Below, one piece after another: positions 35,301 through 44,372 of a DNA stretch of 64,000 nt. The notes beneath the pieces are model-generated. The model did no database searches, was not told the origin of the DNA, and saw only the letters and a list, made by a program, of their open reading frames with translations. Each line of letters begins with the position of its first letter. The first letter of the stretch is position 1. Source of the stretch: Tubulanus polymorphus. Its lineage: Eukaryota; Nemertea; Palaeonemertea; Tubulaniformes; Tubulanidae. The stretch lies in NCBI RefSeq assembly GCF_964204645.1, contig NC_134033.1, positions 13,704,155 through 13,768,154 on the forward strand, written 5' to 3'. Made by a program: the position numbers and the translations under genes.

Positions 35301-37497
35301 TTTACTGGGCCTTCTACTATCGGTGTCGGCCTCGGCCATTGTAAGTATTCTACATCAATTACATGCTTAGAAATTATATTGGCAACAATATGAATTCAAG
35401 AATAGCAGCTCGAATACAGCTCAAATATATCACAACTTAAAAAATGGTTCCTCCCACGGGTTGGGTATGTGACAGTTTGAATTTTTTGAAATGTGTTACT
35501 AATTATAAGTTCATTAATTCTAAAAATGTATCGCGTCGCTTGGTAAGATATATAATGTATTATTTGATATATAAGTTAGAAATAGTTGATCTTTAACCTT
35601 TTTCGAATTCATTTACATACATTAACACATTTAACAAAATGCAGTTGAATCCTTAAAAGCGCCAAAAAGCATTGCATTTTAGGAAAATTCGGTAAAGCAT
35701 ACTTTCTCTCATTTCAGGTTTATATGATTATAAGGGAGCCGTTGATTTTTCAAATAACGTTTGGTGTTCTGGCTATGTTGCTCATTGTTATGGGTCGAAT
35801 TCTTTTCAAGTAAGTATGCGAAAAATTTATGTCAGATTACAAGAGTAAGGTAAGTGTTGCTGAAAGGTTGTTGAATTTCAACCATGCTACAAGAGAGCTT
35901 TGATCATTCTTTAACCAGTTTAAAACGCTACTGTTTATATTTTACTTTGACAATATTCGCAAATTGCTAAAAGGCAGAAGAGACTCACGTACAGAATTCT
36001 TCATTCGTCAGTAATTTTTTCGTTTCTTATTTTATAGCCAAAAACATATGCAGAACATCGACAAAACCCTGTTTTACAAAGCTTTTATTTTGATGCTGGT
36101 CGCATTTTGTTTGTGGATTATAGACACTGCTGCTTGTAGTAAATTGAGGTAATTATACACACGCACCAAGATTATTTACCTTTCAAAAACTACAATCTCC
36201 GATCCACTTACGGCATCATATACGCATTTGATTTTGTAAGCGGCTGCCATCTGGCTGTACCCGCCATGGCTGGCGAACTTCGTAGAATCTTCCATTGTCA
36301 CAGTATCATTGTCGATTGTTGATTATATCCTTTTTTTTAATTCAGGACACTCCGTACTCACATATTCCCGGCGGTCAGACCGATCACTCAGCTCCACACG
36401 TGCTGGCACATTCTGAGCTCATACGCTGGATTTACGACAATAGCATTTTTGTAAGTTTTTACCGATTATTTACGTCGAATCAATGTTTGTAGTTCATTTG
36501 ATCGTTACAAAAAAGTGTCTCCAGTGACATCAGGTAAAGTGTGGAAGAATGTTGGAAGTATCCGTACCCCTAACAATGGGATGGGGGTCCATGCAGCTGG
36601 TTGATACCTGTATTCATTCTGAGTTATTTGCTGTATTGAGCTGAACTTAATACCGTTACCGAGGTATAAACCAAAACTACATCTCATTTCAGAGTATACG
36701 CTAGGGCTAGTCACCTTGGAAATAAACACCATATTTTAGTAAGTATAGTTATCTGCTTTCGCATATCAGTCTGGAAGGACTATAGTCATTATTGAGTTAA
36801 CACTAGAGTTAGGGTCTATGTAACTTACGAGGTCAGTTGCTGAATATTTGGTTAACTTTAACCAGTTGTGAGCTCAACGACTGAACATCCCTAACGAGTC
36901 GCTAAATTGTCTTGTTCAAACAAACGTTTAGAGAAACCGTTAGCTAACGACTCTTGCGCAACCAGCTCATCTTCGTATATTCTGACGATTTTAGATACAG
37001 CTGAGGAGAGAATATCACAATGATAATAAAAAGTCCGAAAATGAAACTTCGAGATAGTAGTTTATTCAACGTTCCGACTATATCCTAATAGTCATCTTCA
37101 GGAATAATGAGATACTACAGAAATTATGAGATATATATACAATCCAGGGACAAAGAGACTAATTCAAGTAATCAGAGATGATACAAACTAAAGGAAAATT
37201 AACGTAGAAACAGTTACACGCTAAAATAGATTAAAGGGAAGCAAACTAAGGGGTGATTATAAACAACAATAGTGAAGATGACTATTAGGATATAGTCGAA
37301 ACGTTGAATAAACTACTATCTCGAAGTTTCATTTTCGGACTTTTTATTATCATTGTGGGATTCTCTCCTCATCGCGTCAACACGGATATTGTGTTTTACC
37401 TATCGTGATTAGATACAGCTACTCTTCTTATTTTCAGTCAATAATGGGATTCCCATTTGTCAGATGCCAACAGAACAGTAACGTGCAGAATTACTGA
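32309..37497 (+). CDS. ACER3: Alkaline ceramidase, ACER3-like
   Basis: Membrane hydrolase that cleaves ceramide to sphingosine and fatty acid in ER/Golgi membranes. Ten exons, all in phase: 32309-32414, 33850-33960, 34281-34333, 34501-34553, 35259-35340, 35718-35809, 36038-36148, 36346-36450, 36693-36738 and 37438-37497; 272 residues (human ACER3 267). The start MADAKGNFPGFWGPTTSLVDWC matches the family N-terminus; YIAEFWNT supplies E34. GIGSWMFHMTL supplies S78 and H82, QLADEIPM supplies D93, and QLHTCWH supplies H220 and H224. These correspond to the Ca/Zn site and catalytic residues E33, S77, H81, D92, H217 and H221 of human ACER3. The seven-helix CREST fold is visible as hydrophobic stretches. 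Every catalytic residue is kept, so it should be active. A decayed partial copy lies at 42.19-43.02 kb. Confidence 0.95.
34018..34208. mobile_element. MITE-like element, GGATCC-end family
   Basis: It lies in intron 2 of the ceramidase gene. The left end CAGGGGCGGATCCAGGG pairs with the degenerate right end GGACCCGCGATCCGGCCCTG. No coding capacity. Confidence 0.5.
37003..37408. mobile_element. Foldback element with 12-bp target duplication in last ceramidase intron
   Basis: Two arms of about 98 bp (37003-37100 and 37272-37370) are inverted copies at roughly 95% identity by eye. The element is bracketed by TTAGATACAGCT at 36991-37002 and 37409-37420, a perfect 12-bp direct repeat that looks like a target-site duplication. 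Each arm carries TGAAGATGACTAT..ATAGTCG(G/A)AACG, the hairpin motif found in other repeats here. Inverted arms with variable-length target duplications recall non-autonomous Penelope-like elements. It sits about 18 bp upstream of the last ceramidase exon without destroying its acceptor. Confidence 0.7.
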
Positions 37498-38140
37498 TGA
37501 TAAATGAATGTTTAAAGAATTTTGTTTTCTATGTTGTAACCATAACACAATTTTATTTCGTCTAATACACGTTTTATTTGTAACAATACATTTGTGTGCT
37601 GAGTTGTTTTCAAAGAATTTCTTAAATCATTCTGAATGAATTTTCCTGCAAATTGTCATCACCCAAAATTGAACGGAGCACGAATTTTCTTTCATCGAGT
37701 TATGATAATTACAATCATAAAGGTAGGATTTTCTTCTGAGGAAACCTCACGCGGCGTAACACATGAAGGATGAGACAGATCGTTCACAAATATCTTGATT
37801 TATAGATACACTGTACTGTACAAACAGGACATTTTCCACAGTCAAAAACGAAAAGGAAAACTCGTTTTTCATTAAGCGAACGTCTAGATGATTACATATT
37901 ATATAGTATACCTTCAGTAATCGTAATCTATCGACTAGTTGCAAGTGATAATCGAAAACGACTTCATCCTAATTGTAGCTATCGTCTTGGAACTAGGCAT
38001 AACGACACTCAATCGGGTCGTTCAGTATTTTCGGTCTAATTATTGTTTTAACTTTATTTTGTGACATTCGGTTATAATTTAAAAATAGTCGATATACTAC
38101 GAGAAATGATCGGTATGTTCACTGCAAGTGTATTTATTTC

Positions 38141-40630
38141 TTAAGGTTTCTTGCATTCTGCCGCTGGCGGACATGTCAATGTCGCCGATATCACTGACGG
38201 CACTTCTTTCTCGACTTTCTTCCAATCGGATACTTCGTAGTAGTTGGCGCTCGAGGGTTGAGTCGCCACCTTTTTCAATTGTTCCCTGAATTCGGCCAGC
38301 TTTTCCCCGATTCCCATGGCGAAGATGCGAGCCTCTTTTTTCATCTTGTCTGCTTCCGCAAACAATGACTCTACGGCCTTCTTTTTGACATCGGCACTGT
38401 CCCCTTTGAATATCTGACCATCAGCGATCATTACTACCGTATTGGGGACGTCTGAACGACCTTTCGGAAGCATCTGCAGTAAAGAAATGCCGCATTAAAG
38501 TGGATGTTAAGTCCAAAATGAGTCCCGGGCCTATGTTAACAATTCAAAACAATCTCAAGATTCTTTAGGCCATTTTAAACTTTAACAACTGGTATTTACC
38601 TTCTCCCGGACGTTTTTCAGGGCAGTGTCGGTATGTGTTTGACCGTGATGCACGTTTGCTTCACCTATTTTCTTGACGACATCGTCCACGGTTTTCTTGT
38701 CTTTCAGGTCAATCATCTGCTGAACTATTTTCTGTTCCGCTGCGCCCGAATACATATAAACTCCGACCTGGACACAAGAAAAACAAAGTAGTTTACGAGA
38801 CGAGCCATACAGTAGTTTTGATACTAATGATGAATCAAGACGCAATTACTTAATTTGGCAAAAGAGTTAGATCTGACAACTTTAGAACTTGGTGCCATCC
38901 GCAGACCAAAGGATGTACGCCTTAGATTTATGATTTTTGAAGTAACTGAGAATAAGAAGATTATTATCTAAAGTAGCAGTTGTTGATCGTAATCTGGCCC
39001 CAATTCCTGCTCTTACTCGCGAGATGATATGAAACGCGTCGAAGGCAGGGTTTGGCTTATAAGAATCCCTTAGTCTAGACATCGCAAAATCAAATAAATT
39101 TGGAGAAATACTTATTCCCCAAAATGACGTCATGAAAATGCGCGGTCCGTCGTGCTGTGGTCTCAAGTATGCCGAAAATAAGTAATTAGCCACAGGGCCC
39201 GGTTTTATAGACCGGTATTACCTTTAACCCGGGGGCTTACTCAATTGAAAATGAATTAATTCATCCCCCGGGTTAAAGGTTATAGTTCAGCCAGCCCAGG
39301 TGACTTACTCTGTAAATCGGTTTATCTGATGACCCCGTTGGAAGGGCCAGTGTTTTGACGATCTCCTGTGCAGCCTTCTTCACGACTGCGACTCGCTCCC
39401 CTTCTTTCATACTGCCGCTTTGATCTAACATTAGAACAATATCAGTGGGCGACTTGCATACTGGAATTATAGAAATACAACGTGTACGAATCTAATAAAA
39501 CTACATTTTTAATCAATTATGATAATAATAGTAATAATCTGTAAATTTGTACAGCGCCTGTTTCATCATCCTCCCCCGGCAGGGATTCGAACCTGATGGC
39601 ATCCAGATTGCCACGGCACGAAACCCTGCCATAATCGACCGTGTGCGCAGATACATGCGCAGTTCAGATGATGTGATTTTTAGCCAATCAGAAATCCCGT
39701 TTTATTTTAGCCCGGGTTTTCCCATTTATAGTTCTTCCTTGAAATTTGCCTCAACGATTATACAACGAGCAATCTGATTGGTGCCGCCAGTTTTCGTTCG
39801 GAAAGCTGCGCATGTACCTGCGCACCGGTCTACTGATGCAGGGGTTCGTGCCGTGGCTGAGTGTAGCGATGCCATCAGGTTCGAGTCCCTGCAGAGGGAG
39901 GATGCTGTTTCATTAAGAAAAGGTTCACCAGCGTTTTTGTTTGGTAGTTCAACTGCATCAGTTTCAGACTATGTTCAAATCGTCAATTTTCCAAATGTGT
40001 GAGTCCAGAGTTTCACTTAGATGAGACAATAGATTGGAAGCAAAGTCGTCGAATATGTATTTAGACGGTATTGATGAGAGGACAGTGAGAACATTGTCAG
40101 AACTTGATCTGAGTGGACGGGCGCTGCGTACACAGGGAACTATCAAATCATATCATATCAATGAATGAATTACCTAACTGAATTAAGACTGATAGTGATA
40201 CACTATTGTATCAATCATGAAAGTAACCACAATTCAAATCTTTATCTTTATTTCTAAGTTGATATTCAATTTTTTGCTTTTCCGGCGTCTGCCAGAAATA
40301 AGTATTGCAGGTAAGGCATAAATATTTATGAACGAAATTTTTTCTCGCATTCAATAATTCGCAATGTTGCTAGAAACTCTTGATTTCGAATAAAGTTTGA
40401 TCGTTAAATTTCAGAAGAATGCATTTTTCATTGAAATATAAAAAATCATAACTGGGAAAACACTGCGCTTGACGCGGCCCTCTGCTCAAAAATTCTGCAT
40501 CCGCCCCTGGGGACGTATATTTATGTTTATCCTTACCCGGTTTAGTGGAGTCTGCCGACTGAGTCTGCGAACTGAAACCTAGTATCAACACGGTACCCAG
40601 TACCAAACACAACCATTTTTGGTCAGCCAT
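38141..40630 (-). CDS. Secreted single von Willebrand factor A domain protein
   Basis: Extracellular adhesion-type protein. Four exons in phase: 40537-40630, 39309-39460, 38600-38767 and 38141-38473; 248 residues. The N-terminus MADQKWLCLVLGTVLILGFS is a signal peptide, with likely cleavage near residue 25. One VWA domain fills the rest and has an intact metal site: D44-x-S46-x-S48 (DQSGS), T126 (HGQTHTDTAL) and D156 (VVMIADG). VWA domains of this kind occur in matrilins, collagens and invertebrate secreted proteins, where they bind ligands through a divalent metal. The C-terminus is short and Cys/Pro-rich (TCPPAAECKKP), with no second domain. An AATAAA lies directly after the stop on the minus strand. 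The specific ligand is unknown. Confidence 0.9.
39219..39283. repeat. Inverted repeat around CCCGGG
   Basis: ACCTTTAACCCGGGGG and CCCCCGGGTTAAAGGT face each other across about 30 bp in the intron between VWA exons 2 and 3. It is probably the core of a small foldback element, since GGCCCGGTT ends occur just outside. Confidence 0.55.
39553..39926. mobile_element. Foldback pair of tRNA-like (SINE) sequences
   Basis: Arms of about 120 bp in inverted orientation (about 39553-39672 and 39805-39926) flank about 130 bp, in the first intron of the VWA gene. Read outward, each arm contains a tRNA B-box-like GGTTCGARTCCCTGC; the right arm also has an A-box-like GTGGCTGAGTGTAGCG. This points to a tRNA-derived SINE head duplicated head to head, or a foldback transposon that captured one. 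A third partial copy begins at the end of the window (63970-64000). Confidence 0.6.
40485..40510. mobile_element. Fragment of the GGATCC-end MITE family
   Basis: GCATCCGCCCCTGGGGACG matches the right-end signature of the family. It lies just inside the first VWA intron; no left partner was found. Confidence 0.3.
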
Positions 40631-41239
40631 ATTTATCTGAAGAACGAAACGGATTTATTAACTCCTGAAAGTATTTTCATTGGTTTGAAACCTAGCAATC
40701 TTTCCTCCCAACTGTAGGCCTACCCCGCAAACGAAATCATTATCATTATTACTCGTTTATTTCGGAGGCATAGTAACATTAAACAGTAGAAAAATAAACA
40801 CATAAAAACAGAAAGACAGTATATCACAGAAAAAGAAAACCACAGAGCAAAATCACCCTGAACATCAGTCCGCAAATAATCAACACAACTTTTATGAGAC
40901 AAATATGAGACAATGATATTTTCTCGGTAAATGTGATGTCTACAGAAAATACAAAAAATTGATTCACTCACGAATGATGGCAAATAAGTATAGAATGAAG
41001 GGTAACGCATTATAATGACGAATTTACTCAGACTGATGCGAAACGAAGTAATAATCATAGATGAACTTATCAAATTGTTATTGTGATACATCAGGGAAAA
41101 ACTCAAACGTAAAAAGCTGGAAAGAAATTATTTTCAAAACTCACTAATTTCAAAACACTTGCTTACCACACGAAGTATGGAGTTGAGATGTTGTCGGTAT
41201 CGTCGCCAAAAACCAAGTGATCATTCGACTTACATTAAT

Positions 41240-41900
41240 TGGTGTTCCGATCGCGATATTTTTGCCAGATGTTTAACTTGTAATCGAATATCGGTTTCAA
41301 TTGCAAACAAACCAATTAAAACATCCTTAAAGTACGTACGAGTTACGTGTACGAAAAAAAGACATTTGAACTGTATCGAGAAGGTCGAATTGAATCAGCA
41401 TTTTCCCGGTCATATTCGTTCAAAAATACTTTCCAGGTCGCCAGTCCCGTTATTGAAACCTTCAGGAAAGCGTTGACTTTTCAGGTTTTTCAGGTTTTTC
41501 ATCGAGGAGGGACGATTTTGTTTTCGTTTGTTAACACAATAATAAAACCTTAAAAAGTAACCAATTAACGGATTTCGCGAGAACTTCCGTTGAAAGTATC
41601 GATAATAACGAGCACGCAGATGGATTTCATCGAATCGAGTGTTTTACACTTTAATGAGCGTATTCGCAATTGATATGAAACGTCGATCACCAAACCGAAC
41701 TAAGGAGGATGTGAGTTGTCAACACGCTCCTGGTAAAAATGCTTGTGGCCAAATCAACTAAATTCAAGAACCTTTTTAATGTATTTAAAATCCTTACGAC
41801 CGAGGCATACGGAGTATAAAAATAAAGTCTAATAGGTTAACAATGATGATAGACAAATCATGAAAATTTGAAAATGCACAATTCAGTTATCTTCAACATG
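41240..41900. repeat. Duplicated block, copy A
   Basis: A series of matches in the same order to copy B at about 43.00-43.68 kb: ATTTTTGCCAGA, TCGAATATCGGTTT, GCAAACAAACC, TACGAGTTACGTGTA, TTCAAAAATACTTTCC, GGATTTCRTCGAATCGA, CTCCTGGTAAAAATGCTTG and AAAATGCACAATT. Indels distinguish the two copies. Confidence 0.7.
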
Positions 41901-42188
41901 CCAGAGTTCAAGAAGGTCGACATTGAAACCTTAACAGTAATATTTGGTTGGCTCAAGAACCCAATTTGCTGCCAAAACACTGTTTAGTAAAAGAAAAAGT
42001 TCGCGGAAATACTGTCAGAATGCACCTACGTACGTTAATCGTGAATCGCAGGGTTTAGGGTCTGGAGGGTCCAAAGGGTTAGCACACTGTCTTTCTCACA
42101 TTTAAGATTTCTGTAATTTCTCCACGTTCTTCAGAAGTCATTAGAGCAAATATTTGCTCAAAGTGACATTGATTGTCCTCACGATACG

Positions 42189-43020
42189 ATATGAGGGGCC
42201 GATGATTTTTCCAATAATGTTTGGTGTTCTGGCTGTGTTGCTGATTGTAATCAACAGGGGGAATGTTTTTAAGAAAGTACATGTATAACGAAAAATGTAT
42301 GTGTAAGTACAGGGGTAAGTGTTGCTGAAAGGTTGATAAATTTCAACCATATACTACAAGAGAGTTATGCAGAATCGCGTACTTTTGTTGGGTCAGCAAT
42401 TTTCCGTTTTCTATTTTGTAGCCAAAAACATAAGCAGAGCATCGACAAAAAGTGTTTTAAAGAGGTTCGCGGGCATTCACTCATACCAGAACTGAGAAAT
42501 CACTACATATGCATTACTGCTGAATGAAAACATTGTCAAAAATGTATTCTACAGTCTTTAACATGCCTTGAATATCTTGATGACACGAAGAACCAAGGCT
42601 GGCTGGTCCTGTGTCCATTTCTCACACAAAACCATATCCAATGTATTTTGTCAAACGAATTTACTCGTCACTGATTAAGACCTTGAGATAATATTTCAAA
42701 ATAATGACCAAATTCTTGACCCCCAGCACCGGTAAGTCCGAACCCCAATAAAATGAAAAAGAACGACAAGAAGACAAACCGACACCCGCCTGAACAGTTT
42801 TCATTTCATTTTCTATTGAGCAAGAACTAATTTTCAGCCTTAATTTCATTTTACCGGGTCTCTAAGCCTTAGATTTTTGCACCTAGTCGGATGTCGGTTT
42901 CAGATGCCATAGATGAGTACAACCTAATAACGCCAATGAATACCCGCCTTATTTTCAGTCAACAATGGGATTCCCATTCGTCAGATGCCAACAGAACAGT
43001 AACGTGCAGAAATAATACAT
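42189..43020 (+). pseudogene. Partial ceramidase (ACER3-like) pseudogene from a DNA-level duplication
   Basis: Three parts of the ceramidase gene recur here in order and orientation. 42189-42285 matches exon 6 (GTTTGGTGTTCTGGCT is shared). 42421-42470 matches the start of exon 7 with its acceptor (GCCAAAAACATA..CATCGACAAAA). 42954-43020 matches exon 10 (CAATGGGATTCCCATT, then CAGATGCCAACAGAACAGTA). Intron sequence between exons 6 and 7 is also shared (GTAAGTGTTGCTGAAAGGTTG), so this is a genomic duplication, not a processed copy. Exons 1-5, 8 and 9 are absent, the exon-7 copy runs off its frame, and the exon-10 copy ends in an early TAA. It cannot encode a ceramidase. Confidence 0.85.
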
Positions 43021-43680
43021 TTTTGCCAGATTTTTTACTTGTTCGAATTTTAGATGTATTCGAATATCGGTTTTATCCAATAACTACCACCAGTAAATGC
43101 AAACAAACCGATTATGATAACACGCTCAAAATACGTGCGAGTTACGTGTAACGATATAAAGACAATGAATCTTAGTGGTCGAGTTGTCATCGGCATCTTC
43201 CGAGTCGTATTCATTCAAAAATACTTTCCCGATCGTCAGTCCGTTTCTTTTCATTGATGAGGGATACTTTTCGTTTGTTTAAAGAATAACAAAAAATTAC
43301 AAACCAATTATCGATAAAAATGGTCTACGTAGACCTTGACCTCAAAAACGTACGCAGCTGGATTTCGTCGAATCGAATGTTTTACAAATGAGCGTTAAAT
43401 TCCACTCATGAATTTCCAACGAGACAAATCCCACCAATGAATTTAGCCAAAGATGAAAAGTTCTTGAATAGAAGTGTATATATGGATATACTTGGAGCAA
43501 CGTTTCGGCTAAAGACTAGTAGCCATGCTCCAAATATATTGTGTATGTATCATCTCGACTTATGTGTTGTCAACGTTCTCCTGGTAAAAATGCTTGCGGT
43601 CAAATCGTGCAAATTTGGTTATCTTAAAATGCACAATTGATAGTTTCCTTCAACTTACCAAAACATCAAGACGTTCCTCA
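43000..43680. repeat. Duplicated block, copy B
   Basis: Second copy of the block at 41.24-41.90 kb. It begins immediately after the exon-10-like piece of the ceramidase pseudogene. A hairpin repeat (43.41-43.54 kb) is inserted in this copy and absent from copy A, so the insertion came after the duplication. Confidence 0.7.
43414..43540 (-). repeat. Hairpin repeat with hammerhead-like core (copy 2)
   Basis: Relative of the 17.54-kb repeat. On the minus strand TTGGAGCA..TGCTCCAA forms an 8-bp outer stem around GGCTA..TAGCCGAAACG. The CTGATGA part has decayed here. Confidence 0.5.
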
Positions 43681-43696
43681 AGAGACGACTGTAGTG

Positions 43697-43920
43697 AACT
43701 TATATAAATCTCAGCATAATTGACGAATAAAAAACCCACAGTAGATTTGAAGAAACAGTTTATTTCCTAGCAGTTTCGAGGTTAAAAATAAACCTCATCT
43801 TCAGAGGAACAAAAAATACAATATAGTATTTTTTGGTCCTCTGAAGATGAGGTTTAGTTTAACCTCGAAACTATTAGGAAATAAACTGTTTCTACAAATA
43901 TACTGTGGGTTTTTATTCCC
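43697..43920. mobile_element. Foldback element with hammerhead-like hairpins
   Basis: Inverted arms of about 90 bp (about 43725-43818 and 43825-43918) around a tiny centre. Each arm holds CTGAAGATGAGGTTT..AACCTCGAAAC (left arm on the minus strand, right arm on the plus). Related sequence CAAGAGAC..TGTAG lies on both sides (43679-43696 and 43921-43935) and may be an imperfect target duplication. Confidence 0.65.
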
Positions 43921-43954
43921 CAAGAGACCTTGTAGCAAGTAATGTAAGATGGGA

Positions 43955-44240
43955 GTCAAAATAAACCCACTCAACTGTCAGGGATAAATTCACTCAACTG
44001 TGGAACTAGACCCAGAGTCTAATGAAACCCACAAGACTCAGGAACTGGATTCACGAGTCAAATTAAACCCACACAACGGTGGAACTAGACCCAGGGTCCA
44101 ATGAAACCCACAAAACTGTGGAACTGGATGCACAAGTCAAATTTAACCCACACAACGGTGGAACTGGATTCACGAGTCAAAATAAACCCTCTCAACTGTC
44201 AGGGACAAATCTAACACAAACCGCGGAAACTGGATCAAGA
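43955..44240. repeat. Minisatellite, 39-40 bp unit, five to seven copies
   Basis: Successive units read ACTGTGGAACTRGACCCAG, then a few bases, AATGAAACCCACA; or ACGGTGGAACTGGATTCACG, then AGTCAAATTTAACCCACAC. The two unit variants alternate, which suggests a dimeric higher-order period near 79 bp. Single related units occur near 2.69, 12.41 and 26.87 kb (CAGTTCCACAG..GAGTTAA). Confidence 0.85.
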
Positions 44241-44293
44241 GTCGTTTGGCCCGTCACCACCACGAGTTTCTCAAGTATATAGTCGAATAATAT

Positions 44294-44372
44294 TCTTATA
44301 TCAGCAACGAGTTTTGTATATCCGAGTATATATTATATACTCGGATATACAAAACTCGTTGCTGATATAAGA
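44294..44372. repeat. Perfect 79-bp palindrome
   Basis: A left arm at 44294-44332 and its exact reverse complement at 44334-44372 are separated by one base. The arm begins TCTTATATCAGCAACGAG and ends CCGAGTATATA. No mismatch was seen over 39 bp. Confidence 0.95.

Noticed and set aside
39840-39905. Possible tRNA gene (A-box and B-box-like words)
   Set aside because: The arms do not form a full cloverleaf with acceptor and anticodon stems, and the sequence is an inverted dispersed repeat. A tRNA-derived SINE is the better reading.
40720-41106. 128-codon minus-strand hydrophobic frame
   Set aside because: Its A/T-rich, Phe/Ser/Tyr-rich content and AAATAAACGAGTAATAATGA end look like a retroelement 3' tail and not a membrane protein gene.
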